Notes: generated from the sequence alone by a model not told the origin. A stretch of DNA of 64,000 nt from Bog-473 sp963828825 (GCA_963828825.1 CAWHGF010000002.1:1-64000); one strand, 5' to 3'. Shown: positions 28,390 to 37,307, numbered from the stretch's first letter. A program made the numbers and translations.

Positions 28390-29286
28390 TCAGTGCACGA
28401 TCTTGGACAGCGGGATCTCCAGAATGTCGCTGGCTCCCTGATCGCGCAGCGCCGGGATGAGGATGTTGATGTCGGACTTGGCCACCACCGCCTCGAGCGC
28501 GTACGCGCCGCCGCCGGAGAGCTCCGAGATCGTCGGCGCACGCATGGAGGGCAGGACGGCGAGCACCGCATGGAGGTTCTCCGCCTCGACGTTGAGCTTC
28601 ACGAGCACCTTGCCCCGCGCCTCGAGCGTGCCCTGCAGCAGGGTGAGGATCTGCTCCATGGCGTGGCGCTTGTCGGGGTCCGCCGCCGCCACGGGGTTGG
28701 CGATCAGCTCGGTGCGGGACACGAGCAGCGTCTCGATCACCCGCAGCCCCGCGGCACGCAACGCGCTGCCGGTCTCGGTCATGTCGACCACGGCATCGGC
28801 GATGTCGGGCACCTTGGCCTCGGTGGCACCATAGGAGAGCGCGATGTCCGCCTCGATCCCGTGCGCCTCGAGCGCCCGGCGGGTCAGCTCGGGGTACTCG
28901 GTGCTGACACGCAGGCGGCCCGGACGGTCGGCGACGGTGGCGGCCAGCTCGGCCAGCGTGTGCGCCGGTGAGTCCGCGCCCACGGCGAGCACGACACGGG
29001 CGGGGTTGGCGGTGGCCTTGGAGTAGGCCAGCTCACCGAGGGAGACGACCTCGCTCCCCCGCTCCTCGATGCAGTCACGCCCGGTGATGCCGAGGTCGAA
29101 GAGGCCGTCGGCCACGTAGACCGGGATCTCCTGGGGTCGCAGGATCCGCACCTCGGTGATGCGGGGGTCCGCGATGGTGGCGCGGTAGGCCACGTCCGAC
29201 GCACGGTTGACGGCGAGGTCGGCGTCCTCGAAGAGCTGCATGGTGGCGCGTTCGAGCGAGCCCTTGGGCAGGACGAGGCGGAGCAT
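28390..29286 (-). CDS. hisG: ATP phosphoribosyltransferase, long form
   Basis: 298 residues from ATG 29286 (MLRLVLPKGSLERATMQLF). It catalyses the first and feedback-controlled step of histidine synthesis, joining ATP and PRPP. The catalytic domain has DLGITGRDCIEERG at about 69-82 and the PRPP loop DMTETGSALRAAGLRVIE at about 168-185. The last 75 residues form the regulatory HisG_C domain that binds histidine, so no HisZ is needed. No other his gene is in the window. Its start overlaps upstream readings of the divergent thioesterase gene. Confidence 0.95.
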   Translation of the reverse strand: MLRLVLPKGSLERATMQLFEDADLAVNRASDVAYRATIADPRITEVRILRPQEIPVYVADGLFDLGITGRDCIEERGSEVVSLGELAYSKATANPARVVLAVGADSPAHTLAELAATVADRPGRLRVSTEYPELTRRALEAHGIEADIALSYGATEAKVPDIADAVVDMTETGSALRAAGLRVIETLLVSRTELIANPVAAADPDKRHAMEQILTLLQGTLEARGKVLVKLNVEAENLHAVLAVLPSMRAPTISELSGGGAYALEAVVAKSDINILIPALRDQGASDILEIPLSKIVH

Positions 29287-29350
29287 GGGGGTAGATCTTC
29301 GCAGACTCGCCGGCGTGGTCCGGCCCACAGGGGCGCCGGTCGGGCAAGCT

Positions 29351-29752
29351 GTGCCGGTGCCGCCCCCTTATGACGCCCGCAACCTGATGCAGCTGCTTGG
29401 GATCGACGTGCCCATGCCCGACGAAGACCGTGATCCGGTGGCCCGCCTCACCGTCACCCATCCGCTCATCGCCGGCACCGGCTACCTGTGGGCGCCGGTG
29501 GTCATCGCCATGGCCGACGCCCTGTGCGCCTTCGGGGTCAGCCACCACTGGCCCGAGGGCGCGCGCAGCTTCACCACGGTGGACTGCTCGGCCAACTTCA
29601 TCACGAGCGCACGGGAGGGTGAGCAGGTCGCCGCCACGGCGTCGCCGCTGCATCTCGGGCGGACCACACAGGTCTGGGACGCCACGGTGACCAACGAGAC
29701 CACCGAGCGGTTGATGGCGTCGTATCGCTGCACCCAGCTCATCTTGTATTGA
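29351..29752 (+). CDS. PaaI-like hotdog-fold thioesterase
   Basis: 133 residues from GTG 29351. ATG at 29285, which would overlap hisG head-on, is the alternative start. The pattern of long central helix (YLWAPVVIAMADALCAFGVS) and strands (SFTTVDCSANFITSAREGEQVAATASPL) matches PaaI/YbgC-type acyl-CoA thioesterases. The usual HGG-x-x-x-x-D catalytic motif is not clear; LIAGTGYLWAP occupies that place, so activity is inferred from fold only. Confidence 0.72.
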   Translation: MPVPPPYDARNLMQLLGIDVPMPDEDRDPVARLTVTHPLIAGTGYLWAPVVIAMADALCAFGVSHHWPEGARSFTTVDCSANFITSAREGEQVAATASPLHLGRTTQVWDATVTNETTERLMASYRCTQLILY

Positions 29753-29783
29753 GCCCCGGGGGCGCACGTCGTCACCGGTAGGG

Positions 29784-30923
29784 TCAGTGCGCTCCGCGGA
29801 GGCCGGCCACGTCGGGCGGTGTGGGGGTGCCACCCGGGCCACCGGCGCCGGTCTCGTAGACCCGATGGCCCTGCCGGAGCCGCTCGCGCCACCTGCCCTG
29901 GTCGTAGCTCGCCGGCATGGAGCGCTCCACGAACTCGCGCAGGACCCGCACGAAGCGTGCCGGGTCGGTGTGATGGGGGAAGTGCCCGGCCTCGTCGAAG
30001 ACCTCGAATTCGCTGCCCGGCATCACCGTGTGAATCAAGCGGCCATGGCCCAGCGGGATGATCGCGTCACGCCGTCCCCAGACGATGAGCGTCGGCACGC
30101 CTTCGGCCAGATAGGCCCGGTCCAGCATCGTGATGACCTGACCGTGCCAGTCGACACTCGAGCGGAGGGTGCGCAGGATGACCATGCGGGCCTCCGTATT
30201 GGGCAGGGCGTCGAACACGGCCAGGATCTCTTCGGCGTCGCGCCCGAGTGCCGTGTCGAAAACCCGCAACAGCCCGGCGCCCAGGCGGCTGGCGAACCGG
30301 AGCGGTGGCAGGCCGAGCAGCGGCATGAGGGCTTCGACACCGGGCACCGCAGCCACGCGGAGCAGGGGGCTGACCGTCCGGCCCACTCCCCCGCTGCCCA
30401 CCAGGACCAGGCGTTCGCAGCGATCGGGGAACTGGTAGGCGAACTGCGCCGCCACGCCGCCACCCAGCGAATGGCCGACGACCGTGGCCCGGTCGACGTC
30501 GAGCACGGTCAGGAGGTCGCGCATCCCGTTGGCGAACCCCGCCACCGAGTAGTCGGCCCTCGGCTTCTCGGAGCGCCCGTGCCCGAGAAGGTCCGGGGCG
30601 ATGACCGTGTAGTGCTCAGCGAGTTGCCCGACGACGGGCCGCCACGTGTCGGAGCTGTCACCGATGCCGTGGATGAGGAGGAGGGCGGGTCCCGAGCCGG
30701 CCTTGACGTAGGCGCGGCGGTACCCGTGGATGGTGACGTACCGCACGCAGAACGAGCCCTCGTGCCGGACGCCGGGGCGGTAACGGATCTCGGCCGGATC
30801 GACCGGACCGTCGGCACCCTCGGTGTCGAGGTCGGCCGCGTCCGTCGGGTCCGCCGTCCCCGCCCTGGGCGCCGTGTCACCCATGCCGATCTCCCGTGCT
30901 TGGTCTGCTGGTGGGCTGTTCAT
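29784..30923 (-). CDS. Alpha/beta hydrolase
   Basis: 379 residues from ATG 30923 (ATG 30884 is an alternative). A 60-residue acidic lead precedes the fold. Seen: LLLIHGIGDSSDTWRPV (oxyanion-hole HG), VVGHSLGGGVAAQFAY with the nucleophile Ser in G-H-S-L-G, WGRRDAIIPLGHG with the acid Asp, and FDEAGHFPHH with the catalytic His. A cap domain lies between. Closest in style to haloalkane dehalogenase/epoxide hydrolase/lipase-like proteins; with Ser as nucleophile it is an esterase or C-C hydrolase. Substrate unknown. Confidence 0.88.
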   Translation of the reverse strand: MNSPPADQAREIGMGDTAPRAGTADPTDAADLDTEGADGPVDPAEIRYRPGVRHEGSFCVRYVTIHGYRRAYVKAGSGPALLLIHGIGDSSDTWRPVVGQLAEHYTVIAPDLLGHGRSEKPRADYSVAGFANGMRDLLTVLDVDRATVVGHSLGGGVAAQFAYQFPDRCERLVLVGSGGVGRTVSPLLRVAAVPGVEALMPLLGLPPLRFASRLGAGLLRVFDTALGRDAEEILAVFDALPNTEARMVILRTLRSSVDWHGQVITMLDRAYLAEGVPTLIVWGRRDAIIPLGHGRLIHTVMPGSEFEVFDEAGHFPHHTDPARFVRVLREFVERSMPASYDQGRWRERLRQGHRVYETGAGGPGGTPTPPDVAGLRGAH

Positions 30924-31015
30924 GCCACCGTACGGCGCGGACGTGTCCAGGCAGTGTCGACCCTGTGAATTGCCGATGAATGCCGCGGTTGGGCCGCCGG
31001 ACCCCGGCCGGGCCG

Positions 31016-31549
31016 CTAGGAGAGCGGCCCACTCCGCAGCAGGCGCACCATCTCGATGCCGGTCAGCGCCGCCTCGCGGCCCTTGTTGGACTCGTCCGGC
31101 AGTGAGCGTACGAGCGCCTGCTCGAGGGTCTCGGTCGTGAGAACCCCGAAAACGACGGGCACGCCCGTCGCCAGCTGCACCTGCTGGATCCCGGCTGCGC
31201 ACTCCCCGGCGACGAAGTCGTAGTGGCCCGTGTCCCCCCGGATGACGGCCCCCAGGCAGAGCACGGCGTCGACCTTGCCAGCGTGGGCGAAGGCGCGGGC
31301 CGCCAGCGGCAGCTCGAAGGCACCCGGCGTCCAGGCGACGGTGATGTCCCTCCGGTCGGTCCCGGCCCCGCTCAGGGCCTCCAGCGACCCGTCGAGCAAC
31401 CGCAGAGTGATGCCGCCGTTGAACTCGGCGCAGGCGATGCCGATCCGCAGTCCGGTGCCGTCGGCCGAGCCGTGCAGACTGGCGCCGACGCGCGAGGCGA
31501 CGTCGTCGCGCGCGCCGTCGGGCAGGGCGACCAGGTCTGACTCGGCCAT
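31016..31549 (-). CDS. ribH: 6,7-dimethyl-8-ribityllumazine synthase
   Basis: 177 residues, with about 30 extra at the N-terminus compared with the core. It condenses the RibA-derived pyrimidine with dihydroxybutanone phosphate from RibB. Seen: IACAEFNGGITLRLLDG (pyrimidine pocket), WTPGAFELPLAARA, AVIRGDTGHYDFV with the catalytic His at about 109-121, and the C-terminal SNKGREAALTGIEMV. Forms 5- or 60-mers. 40 nt downstream of ribBA. Confidence 0.96.
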   Translation of the reverse strand: MAESDLVALPDGARDDVASRVGASLHGSADGTGLRIGIACAEFNGGITLRLLDGSLEALSGAGTDRRDITVAWTPGAFELPLAARAFAHAGKVDAVLCLGAVIRGDTGHYDFVAGECAAGIQQVQLATGVPVVFGVLTTETLEQALVRSLPDESNKGREAALTGIEMVRLLRSGPLS

Positions 31550-31589
31550 CAGGTGGTGGAGCCGTGCGACATGGCACGGGACGACCTGG

Positions 31590-32810
31590 TCACAGGACGT
31601 CGTCGAGCCCGTGCAGGAGGTGCCCCATCCGCTCGCGCTTGGTGCGGAGGTAGGCGATGTTCTCGGGGTTGGCCGAGGGCTGCAACGGGACCCGCTCGGT
31701 GATGTCGAGGCCGAAGCCCTCCAGCCCGCCGTACTTGACCGGGTTGTTGGTCATGAGCCGCATGGTCGTCACGCCGAGGTCGACCAGCATCTGCGCGCCG
31801 ATGCCGTACTCCCTGCTGTCGACGGGGAGCCCCTGCTGCAGGTTGGCGTCCACGGTGTCGTGGCCCTCTTCCTGCAGCTGATACGCCCGGATCTTGTGCC
31901 CGAGGCCGATGCCGCGGCCCTCGTGGCCGCGCAGGTAGATCAGGACGCCCCGGCCCTCCTGCTCGATGAGGTCGAGCGACGCCTGCAGCTGGGGCCCGCA
32001 GTCGCAACGCAGCGAGCCGAACACGTCACCGGTGAGACACTCGGAGTGGACCCGCACCAGCACGTCCTCCGTCCCGGCCACCTCGCCCATTACGAGGGCG
32101 AGGTGCTGCTCGTTGTCCAGCACGGACTCGTAGACGAAGGCCCGGAACTCGCGCCCCTGGGCCGGGATGCGTGCCTCGGAGACCAGGCGCACCAGCTTCT
32201 CGTTCTGCCGGCGGTAGCGGATCAGGTCCGCGATCGAGATCAACGGGAGATCGTGCTTCTTGGCGAAGCGTTCGAGGTCGGCCAGCCGGGCCATCTCGGA
32301 TTTGTCCTCGGTCACGATCTCGCACAGCACCCCGGCCGGCGTCAGTCCGGCGGCCCGGGCGAGGTCGACCGTCGCCTCCGTGTGCCCGGCCCGCTTGAGC
32401 ACCCCACCGGTCCGGTAGCGCAACGGGAAGATGTGACCGGGCCGGTTCAGGTCGTTCGGGCGCGTGCCGGGGTCGATCAGCGCCGCAATGGTCGTTGCCC
32501 GGTCCGCGGCGGAGATCCCGGTGGTCGTGCCGCGCCGGTCGTCCACACTGACCGTGAACGCGGTCCGCTGCGCCTCGGTGTTGGCGGTGACCATGAGCGG
32601 CAGGTCGAGCATGTCCGCCCGCTCGGGCAGCAGGGGGACGCAGATGACACCCGACGTGTGGGCCAGGAAGAAGGCGATGTTCTCCGGCGTGGCCGCCTCG
32701 GCCGCCATCACGAGATCGCCCTCGTTCTCACGGTCCTCGTCGTCGACGACGACGGCCATGCCCAGCCTGGCGATGGAGTCGATGGCCTCCTGCACCTTCG
32801 AGAACGCCAT
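31590..32810 (-). CDS. ribBA: Bifunctional DHBP synthase / GTP cyclohydrolase II
   Basis: 406 residues. The N-terminal RibB domain (about 1-200) makes dihydroxybutanone phosphate: VVDDEDRENEGDLVMAAE has the acidic metal-site cluster and RAGHTEATVDLARAAG the catalytic residues. The C-terminal RibA domain (about 205-400) opens GTP: VRVHSECLTGDVFGS and RCDCGPQLQASL hold the zinc cysteines (C-x10-C-x-C pattern), then YLRGHEGRGIGL. ATG 32810 shares its A with the ribD stop (TGATG). Confidence 0.97.
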   Translation of the reverse strand: MAFSKVQEAIDSIARLGMAVVVDDEDRENEGDLVMAAEAATPENIAFFLAHTSGVICVPLLPERADMLDLPLMVTANTEAQRTAFTVSVDDRRGTTTGISAADRATTIAALIDPGTRPNDLNRPGHIFPLRYRTGGVLKRAGHTEATVDLARAAGLTPAGVLCEIVTEDKSEMARLADLERFAKKHDLPLISIADLIRYRRQNEKLVRLVSEARIPAQGREFRAFVYESVLDNEQHLALVMGEVAGTEDVLVRVHSECLTGDVFGSLRCDCGPQLQASLDLIEQEGRGVLIYLRGHEGRGIGLGHKIRAYQLQEEGHDTVDANLQQGLPVDSREYGIGAQMLVDLGVTTMRLMTNNPVKYGGLEGFGLDITERVPLQPSANPENIAYLRTKRERMGHLLHGLDDVL

Positions 32811-33808
32811 CAGGCCGCCACCTCCACTCGGAGATCCTCTCCCAGCTGCTCGATCGACACCAGCCTGCCCTTCCACACGTCTCCAATTGTGCCAGCCCCG
32901 GGGCCCGCGAAAATCGGGCGGCCGTCGTCGCCCCCGAAGAACACCGGCGCGAGGTACAGGACATAGCGGTCGACCAGGCCGGCGGCGTGAAAGTCGTGGG
33001 CGACGGTGGCCCCGCCCTCGACCAGCAGCTGGATCACGCCGCGACCGCCGAGCTCGCTGAGCACGTCCCGGAGGTCGCCCGAAAGCTCGAGCGCCGGGTG
33101 CACCCGGGCGCCGGCCGGGGCCCGTCCGAGCACGACTCGGAGGGGCTGGTCCCGCTCGACCCCGTCGTCGAGGCGGACGGTGAGCTCGGGGTCGTCCGCT
33201 CGGACGGTGCCGGCCCCGACCAGGACGGCGTCGGAGAGTGAGCGCAGGCGATGGACGTCCCGGCGCGCCGCCTCCCCGGTGATCCAGCGGCTGGTGCCGT
33301 CGGGCGCCGCGGTGCGGGCGTCGAGGCTGGCGGCCATCTTGAGGACGACCCAGGGCTGCCCCGTCGTCCGGTGCTTGCAGTAGGGCGCCAGCTGCTCGGC
33401 CACTTCGTCTGCCGCCACGCCCACCGTGACCTGAAGGCCCGCCGCACGGAGCGCGGCGATGCCCCGGCCGGCGACCCGGTCGTCCGGATCCTCGATGCCG
33501 ACCACGACCCGGGCCACGCCCGCCGCGATGATGGCATCGGTGCACGGCGGCGTGCGCCCCTGATGGGCGCACGGCTCGAGGGTCACATAGAGCGTGGCTC
33601 CCCGTGCGGCCTCGCCGGCCGCGGCCAGGGCGGTCACCTCGGCATGGGGGCCACCCGGGGGCGCCGTCGCTCCGGCGAAGACAGGGGCGCCGTCCGGGCC
33701 CGGGCCCGGCGGGACGACGACGCAGCCCACCCAGGGGTTGGGTGCCGTGGTCGAGCGGACCGTTGCGGCCTCCACCAGCGCCCGGCGCATGTGCTCCACG
33801 TCGTCCAT
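32810..33808 (-). CDS. ribD: Bifunctional riboflavin deaminase/reductase RibD
   Basis: 332 residues from ATG 33808. The deaminase half (about 1-140) has GGPHAEVTAL and VTLEPCAHQGRTPPCTDAII, the zinc HAE and PC-x8-PC motifs. The reductase half (about 145-332) has VVLKMAASLDARTA, then VGAGTVRADDPELTVR and LLVEGGATVAHDF. It performs steps two and three of riboflavin synthesis. First gene of ribD-ribBA-ribH; the usual ribE (riboflavin synthase) between them is absent. Confidence 0.95.
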   Translation of the reverse strand: MDDVEHMRRALVEAATVRSTTAPNPWVGCVVVPPGPGPDGAPVFAGATAPPGGPHAEVTALAAAGEAARGATLYVTLEPCAHQGRTPPCTDAIIAAGVARVVVGIEDPDDRVAGRGIAALRAAGLQVTVGVAADEVAEQLAPYCKHRTTGQPWVVLKMAASLDARTAAPDGTSRWITGEAARRDVHRLRSLSDAVLVGAGTVRADDPELTVRLDDGVERDQPLRVVLGRAPAGARVHPALELSGDLRDVLSELGGRGVIQLLVEGGATVAHDFHAAGLVDRYVLYLAPVFFGGDDGRPIFAGPGAGTIGDVWKGRLVSIEQLGEDLRVEVAA

Positions 33809-33852
33809 GGTCACGTCCTTGCCCGGGGTCGGTCCCCGACCCGCGTCCCACA

Positions 33853-33881
33853 ATAATAGAACACGTTCCAGTTTCTGTCGA
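33853..33881 (-). promoter_or_regulatory. ribD promoter with an embedded palindromic operator
   Basis: On minus: -35 TCGACA, 17-bp spacer, -10 TATTAT (33858-33853), about 45 nt before the ribD ATG. The spacer holds TAGAACACGTTCCA (33857-33870, plus strand), which fits the published KstR-type pattern TNNAACNNGTTNNA and has AAC-NN-GTT symmetry. A TetR-class repressor is likely. No FMN riboswitch is present in the short leader. Confidence 0.55.
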
Positions 33882-33906
33882 GAGTGCCTGGTCAGCCCCG
33901 TTCGAT

Positions 33907-34593
33907 TCAGGGCGGTCGCGCCGGGCTGAGGACGCCGAGGAGCTGTGTCACGTCGGCGATGACCGCCGTCGGCGAGGCGGCGGTGAGCGTGGCCCGATCG
34001 TGGGCGCCGCTCAGCACGCCGACGACCGCGCCGGCCCCGGCCGCGTTCCCTGCCTCGAGGTCGCTGACCGTGTCACCGACGACCGCCACCGCACTCGGGT
34101 CGTCCAGGCCGAGGCGGGCCATGGCTCCGAGGATGAGGTCCGGCGCCGGGCGACCACGGCCGACGTCCGCGGGCGAGAGGGCCAGGTCGACCTCGGAGCG
34201 CCAGCCCAGGGCACCCAGCAGGGCGTCCCGGGTCGACGGCGCGAAACCCGTGGTGAGGCAGACCTTGACCCCTGCCGATCGCAGGTCGCGCAGGACCCCG
34301 CGCGCGCCGGGGATCTCGCGCACGTCGCCGGCTGCGACGATCGCCTCGTAGGCGTCGGCGAAGGCGGTGGTCGCCGCCTCCGCCTCCCTCGGCTCGAGCA
34401 GCTTCGCGAACACGTCCGCCTTGGACCAGCCCATCGTCTGGCGGACGACGACCTGGGCCTCGTCGAAGCGCGGGCTCCCCGGGGTGATCCCGACGGCGGC
34501 GAGGGCGGCGGCGAACGCCGCTTCGACGGCACCGTCGTCGCGCACGGTCGTGCCGGCCATATCGAGGCAGACCAGCGCGAAGGGCCCGATCAC
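33907..34593 (-). CDS. Phosphonatase-like HAD hydrolase
   Basis: 228 residues from a GTG that overlaps the oxidoreductase stop (GTGA). HAD motif I is FALVCLDMAGTTVRDDG; D-x-A-G-T-T is characteristic of phosphonoacetaldehyde hydrolase and its relatives. Motif II is CLTTGFAPSTRD, motif III Lys lies in the RPAPDLILG region, and motif IV is VVGDTVSDLEAG. The match is to the PhnX-like group (TIGR03351 as I recall it), which pairs with the oxidase next door in phosphonate-use loci. Cleavage of a C-P bond or a phosphate ester is inferred, not shown. Confidence 0.8.
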   Translation of the reverse strand: MIGPFALVCLDMAGTTVRDDGAVEAAFAAALAAVGITPGSPRFDEAQVVVRQTMGWSKADVFAKLLEPREAEAATTAFADAYEAIVAAGDVREIPGARGVLRDLRSAGVKVCLTTGFAPSTRDALLGALGWRSEVDLALSPADVGRGRPAPDLILGAMARLGLDDPSAVAVVGDTVSDLEAGNAAGAGAVVGVLSGAHDRATLTAASPTAVIADVTQLLGVLSPARPP

Positions 34594-35741
34594 GCGGCCA
34601 CGCCCGCAACCCGGAGCGTGTCCGCCGCGATGGCCGGGGAGCACGTCATGCCGCGACCGCCCGGACCCGTCACCAGCCAGACGCCCGGCTGCACCTCCTC
34701 GCGCAGGCAGACGTCGCCGTCGACGCACTGCGCGTAGACGCCCTCCCAGCGCCGCTGCACGGGTGGGAGCTCCGCCCCGAGGATCCTCCGGGCCCGGTCC
34801 AAGAGCACATGGCTCGGGTCCTCGCACAGCGCGAAGTCGAAGGGCTCCCCGTAGGCGTGCGTGTCACCGATGGTCAACCCGCCGTCGGGGCGCTGGACCA
34901 CCAGCAGCTGCAGGTGGTGATCGGCCGCCATGCGGGTCTGCTCCCCGAGTCGGGCCAGGGGCGCCGACTCGTAGGCCGGGTAGTAGCGCAGGGTGTCGAC
35001 GTCGGCGAGGGACGTCGTGAGCCTGGTGGCGAAGGGGGCGGTCTGCAGCATCTGCAACCGCACCCGGCGCAGGCGGGCCGCGACCGGCCCGGAACCGGGA
35101 AGGTGGTCGTAGGCGGCGCCGGTGGCCAGAACGACGAGATCACCCTCCCAGCGGGTCCCCGTCGTGTCGACGAGCGCGTGGGGCTCGGCGGCGACCACAC
35201 GGCGGCCCGGATGGAAGCGGTACCGCCCATCGTGCACGGCGGCCAGATGGGCCCGCAGGGCGCCCAGTGCGAGACGGGGCTCGACCACCGCGTCCTCGGC
35301 GCAGTGCAGCGCCCCGGCCACATCGCCCCGGACGGCAGGATTGCAGGCGCGCACCTCGTCGGGCTCCAGGAACGAGATCGAACGGGCCGCCGCCTCGGGG
35401 TGGCGGGCGAAGGCCTCCATGACGGAGCGGGCGGTGCCGTCGCCGGCGACGGTCAACGAGCTCATGGGACGGAACCCGATGCCGGGCACCGCCGCGCCGA
35501 TCTCCTCCCAGCGCCGGCGGGCGCGGCGCGCCACATCGAGCTCCGCGCCCGAACGCCGCCCACTGACCCAGACCAGACCGAAGTTGCGCACCGACGCGCC
35601 CGTCGGCCCCGCCTCGGCCTCCAGATGCTCCACGGAGAACCCGGCCGCCGCCAGCTCGAGCGCGTGCCAGGTGCCGATGATGCCGCCCCCGGCGACGACG
35701 GCCCGGCCACTGCCGCCGCCGCTCCCGCTGTTCGTGCTCAC
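34590..35741 (-). CDS. FAD-dependent oxidoreductase of the phosphonate-associated (HpnW-like) type
   Basis: 383 residues, GTG start. A DAO-fold flavoprotein: the dinucleotide loop VVAGGGIIGTWHALELAAAG is at about 14-33, and the C-terminal FAD contact is WLVTGPGGRGMTCSPAIA. The NFGLVWVSGRR stretch after the FAD domain and the partner gene place it near TIGR03364, described from phosphonate clusters. It could oxidise an amino or N-methylamino phosphonate to the aldehyde used by the neighbour. No phosphonate transporter or PhnW lies nearby. Confidence 0.8.
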   Translation of the reverse strand: MSTNSGSGGGSGRAVVAGGGIIGTWHALELAAAGFSVEHLEAEAGPTGASVRNFGLVWVSGRRSGAELDVARRARRRWEEIGAAVPGIGFRPMSSLTVAGDGTARSVMEAFARHPEAAARSISFLEPDEVRACNPAVRGDVAGALHCAEDAVVEPRLALGALRAHLAAVHDGRYRFHPGRRVVAAEPHALVDTTGTRWEGDLVVLATGAAYDHLPGSGPVAARLRRVRLQMLQTAPFATRLTTSLADVDTLRYYPAYESAPLARLGEQTRMAADHHLQLLVVQRPDGGLTIGDTHAYGEPFDFALCEDPSHVLLDRARRILGAELPPVQRRWEGVYAQCVDGDVCLREEVQPGVWLVTGPGGRGMTCSPAIAADTLRVAGVAA

Positions 35742-35771
35742 GGCCGGAGGGGTGTCACGCCCCGAGAGTCG

Positions 35772-36491
35772 TCACCGGCCGCCGACCACGGCGCGGGCCG
35801 ACTCCCGGATGGCGTCGGCGGCCTCCCACGGTCGCGGCTCGCCGAAGATGGCGCTGCCGGCCACCAACACGTTGGCCCCGGCCGCCACGGCAACGGGAGC
35901 CGTCGTGGTGTCGATCCCTCCGTCCACCTCGATGTCGAGGTGGAGGTCGCCGGCGGTGACCTCGGCGCGCACCCGCGCCACCTTGGGCATGACGTCTCCG
36001 ATGAAGCTCTGGCCACCGAAGCCGGGGAACACCGTCATGCACAAGACAAGGTCGACGTCGCGCAGATAGGGCTGCACGGCGTCGAACGGTGTGTCGGGAT
36101 TGAGCGCCAACCCTGCCCGCAAGCCGAGGCTGCGCATCTGGGTGATGAGCTCGTCGGTGTTGCCCACCTCGACGTGCACCGTGCAGCCGTCCGCCCCGGC
36201 TTCGGCGAAGTCCTTCAGGTAGCGCCCCGGCTCGGTCATCATGAGGTGGCAGTCGAAGAACAGTGGCGTGTGGCGGCGCAGCGATGCCACCACGGGTGGC
36301 CCGATCGTTACGTTCGGGACGAAATGCCCGTCCATGACGTCGACGTGCAGCCAGTCGGCGGAAGGGGCCACCTCTCCGACCTGCTCGGCCAGCATGCCGA
36401 AATCGGCCGAGAGCACCGACGGCGCAATGCGAAGATCGCCGACGCGGCCGGGGTCGCGGGCCGGGGTCGCTGTCCGTCCCTCCATCTCCAT
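35772..36491 (-). CDS. rpe: Ribulose-phosphate 3-epimerase
   Basis: 239 residues including a variable lead of about 20. A TIM barrel that interconverts ribulose 5-phosphate and xylulose 5-phosphate. Seen: IAPSVLSADFGMLAEQV, LHVDVMDGHFVPNVTIGP with the catalytic Asp and metal His, CHLMMTEPGRYLKDFAEAG, MTVFPGFGGQSF and IEVDGGIDTTTA with the second catalytic Asp. 7 nt downstream of tam. Confidence 0.96.
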   Translation of the reverse strand: MEMEGRTATPARDPGRVGDLRIAPSVLSADFGMLAEQVGEVAPSADWLHVDVMDGHFVPNVTIGPPVVASLRRHTPLFFDCHLMMTEPGRYLKDFAEAGADGCTVHVEVGNTDELITQMRSLGLRAGLALNPDTPFDAVQPYLRDVDLVLCMTVFPGFGGQSFIGDVMPKVARVRAEVTAGDLHLDIEVDGGIDTTTAPVAVAAGANVLVAGSAIFGEPRPWEAADAIRESARAVVGGR

Positions 36492-36498
36492 CCGCCGC

Positions 36499-37305
36499 TC
36501 AGCTGAAGCGCGCCCAGCAGAGGATCCGCCGGAACCCGTAGAAGTACGGCTCGCGCTCGCCCAGCTCTTCGATCAGCCGCTCCCGGTAGCGCTCCACGAA
36601 CGCCTCGAACAACTCGGGGCTCAACCGCTTGCGATAGGGCGTGAGGAGCGTGCCCATGACCCATTCGACGACCTCGCTGGTCGACTCGAGCTCGTGACCG
36701 TACACCTCCATGCGCACGACCTGTTCCTTGGCCCCGAGTTCGTAGAGAAGGTCGGCGTAGAGCTCGGGCGACAGCACGAACCGGCCGCGGTCCTCGGGAA
36801 CGTCCCCGTAGAGCGCATCGATGAACGGGGGCTCGTTGGCCACCGCCTGCGCCAGCAGGTGGGAGGGGTGACGGTAGTTGGCCGGCACCTGGAAGGCCAG
36901 CTGCCCATCGGCCCCGAGGGCGGTGCGCATGCGCGCCAACAGGTTGAGGTGATCGTCGATCCACTGGAGTGACGCGTTGGCGAACACCAGGTCGAGTCCC
37001 TCGTCGAGCCAGGTCGCGATGTCGCCCTGCGTGAACGAGAGGCCGGCGACGTCGCCGTACGCCGACTGGGCCCGGGCCAGCATCGACGGGGACGAGTCGA
37101 TGCCGACCGTCTCCTTGGCTTCCATATCCTCGTGGAGAATCTTCGTCAGGTCGCCGGTGCCGCACCCGAGATCGACGATGCGGCCACCGGGCACGGGGTG
37201 GCAGAGGGTCAGCAGGTCGTCGAAGGGCTGCTGGCGCTCCGAACGAAACCGCTCGTACTGGTCGGGGCTCCACCCGTCGATCGGAGTCACGGTCACCGCT
37301 CTCAT
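36499..37305 (-). CDS. tam: Trans-aconitate 2-methyltransferase
   Basis: 268 residues. Class I SAM-dependent methyltransferase: motif I is IVDLGCGTGDLTKIL, with VGIDSSPSMLARAQ next. QWIDDHLNLLARMRTAL and the tail REPYFYGFRRILCWA agree with Tam, which methylates trans-aconitate, a by-product that inhibits aconitase. Family assignment within small-molecule methyltransferases is by overall resemblance. 2 nt from the fmt stop. Confidence 0.85.
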   Translation of the reverse strand: MRAVTVTPIDGWSPDQYERFRSERQQPFDDLLTLCHPVPGGRIVDLGCGTGDLTKILHEDMEAKETVGIDSSPSMLARAQSAYGDVAGLSFTQGDIATWLDEGLDLVFANASLQWIDDHLNLLARMRTALGADGQLAFQVPANYRHPSHLLAQAVANEPPFIDALYGDVPEDRGRFVLSPELYADLLYELGAKEQVVRMEVYGHELESTSEVVEWVMGTLLTPYRKRLSPELFEAFVERYRERLIEELGEREPYFYGFRRILCWARFS

Positions 37306-37307
37306 GT

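Noticed and set aside
33809..33906. FMN riboswitch upstream of ribD
   Set aside because: The leader is only about 40 nt after the promoter and lacks the RFN conserved blocks.
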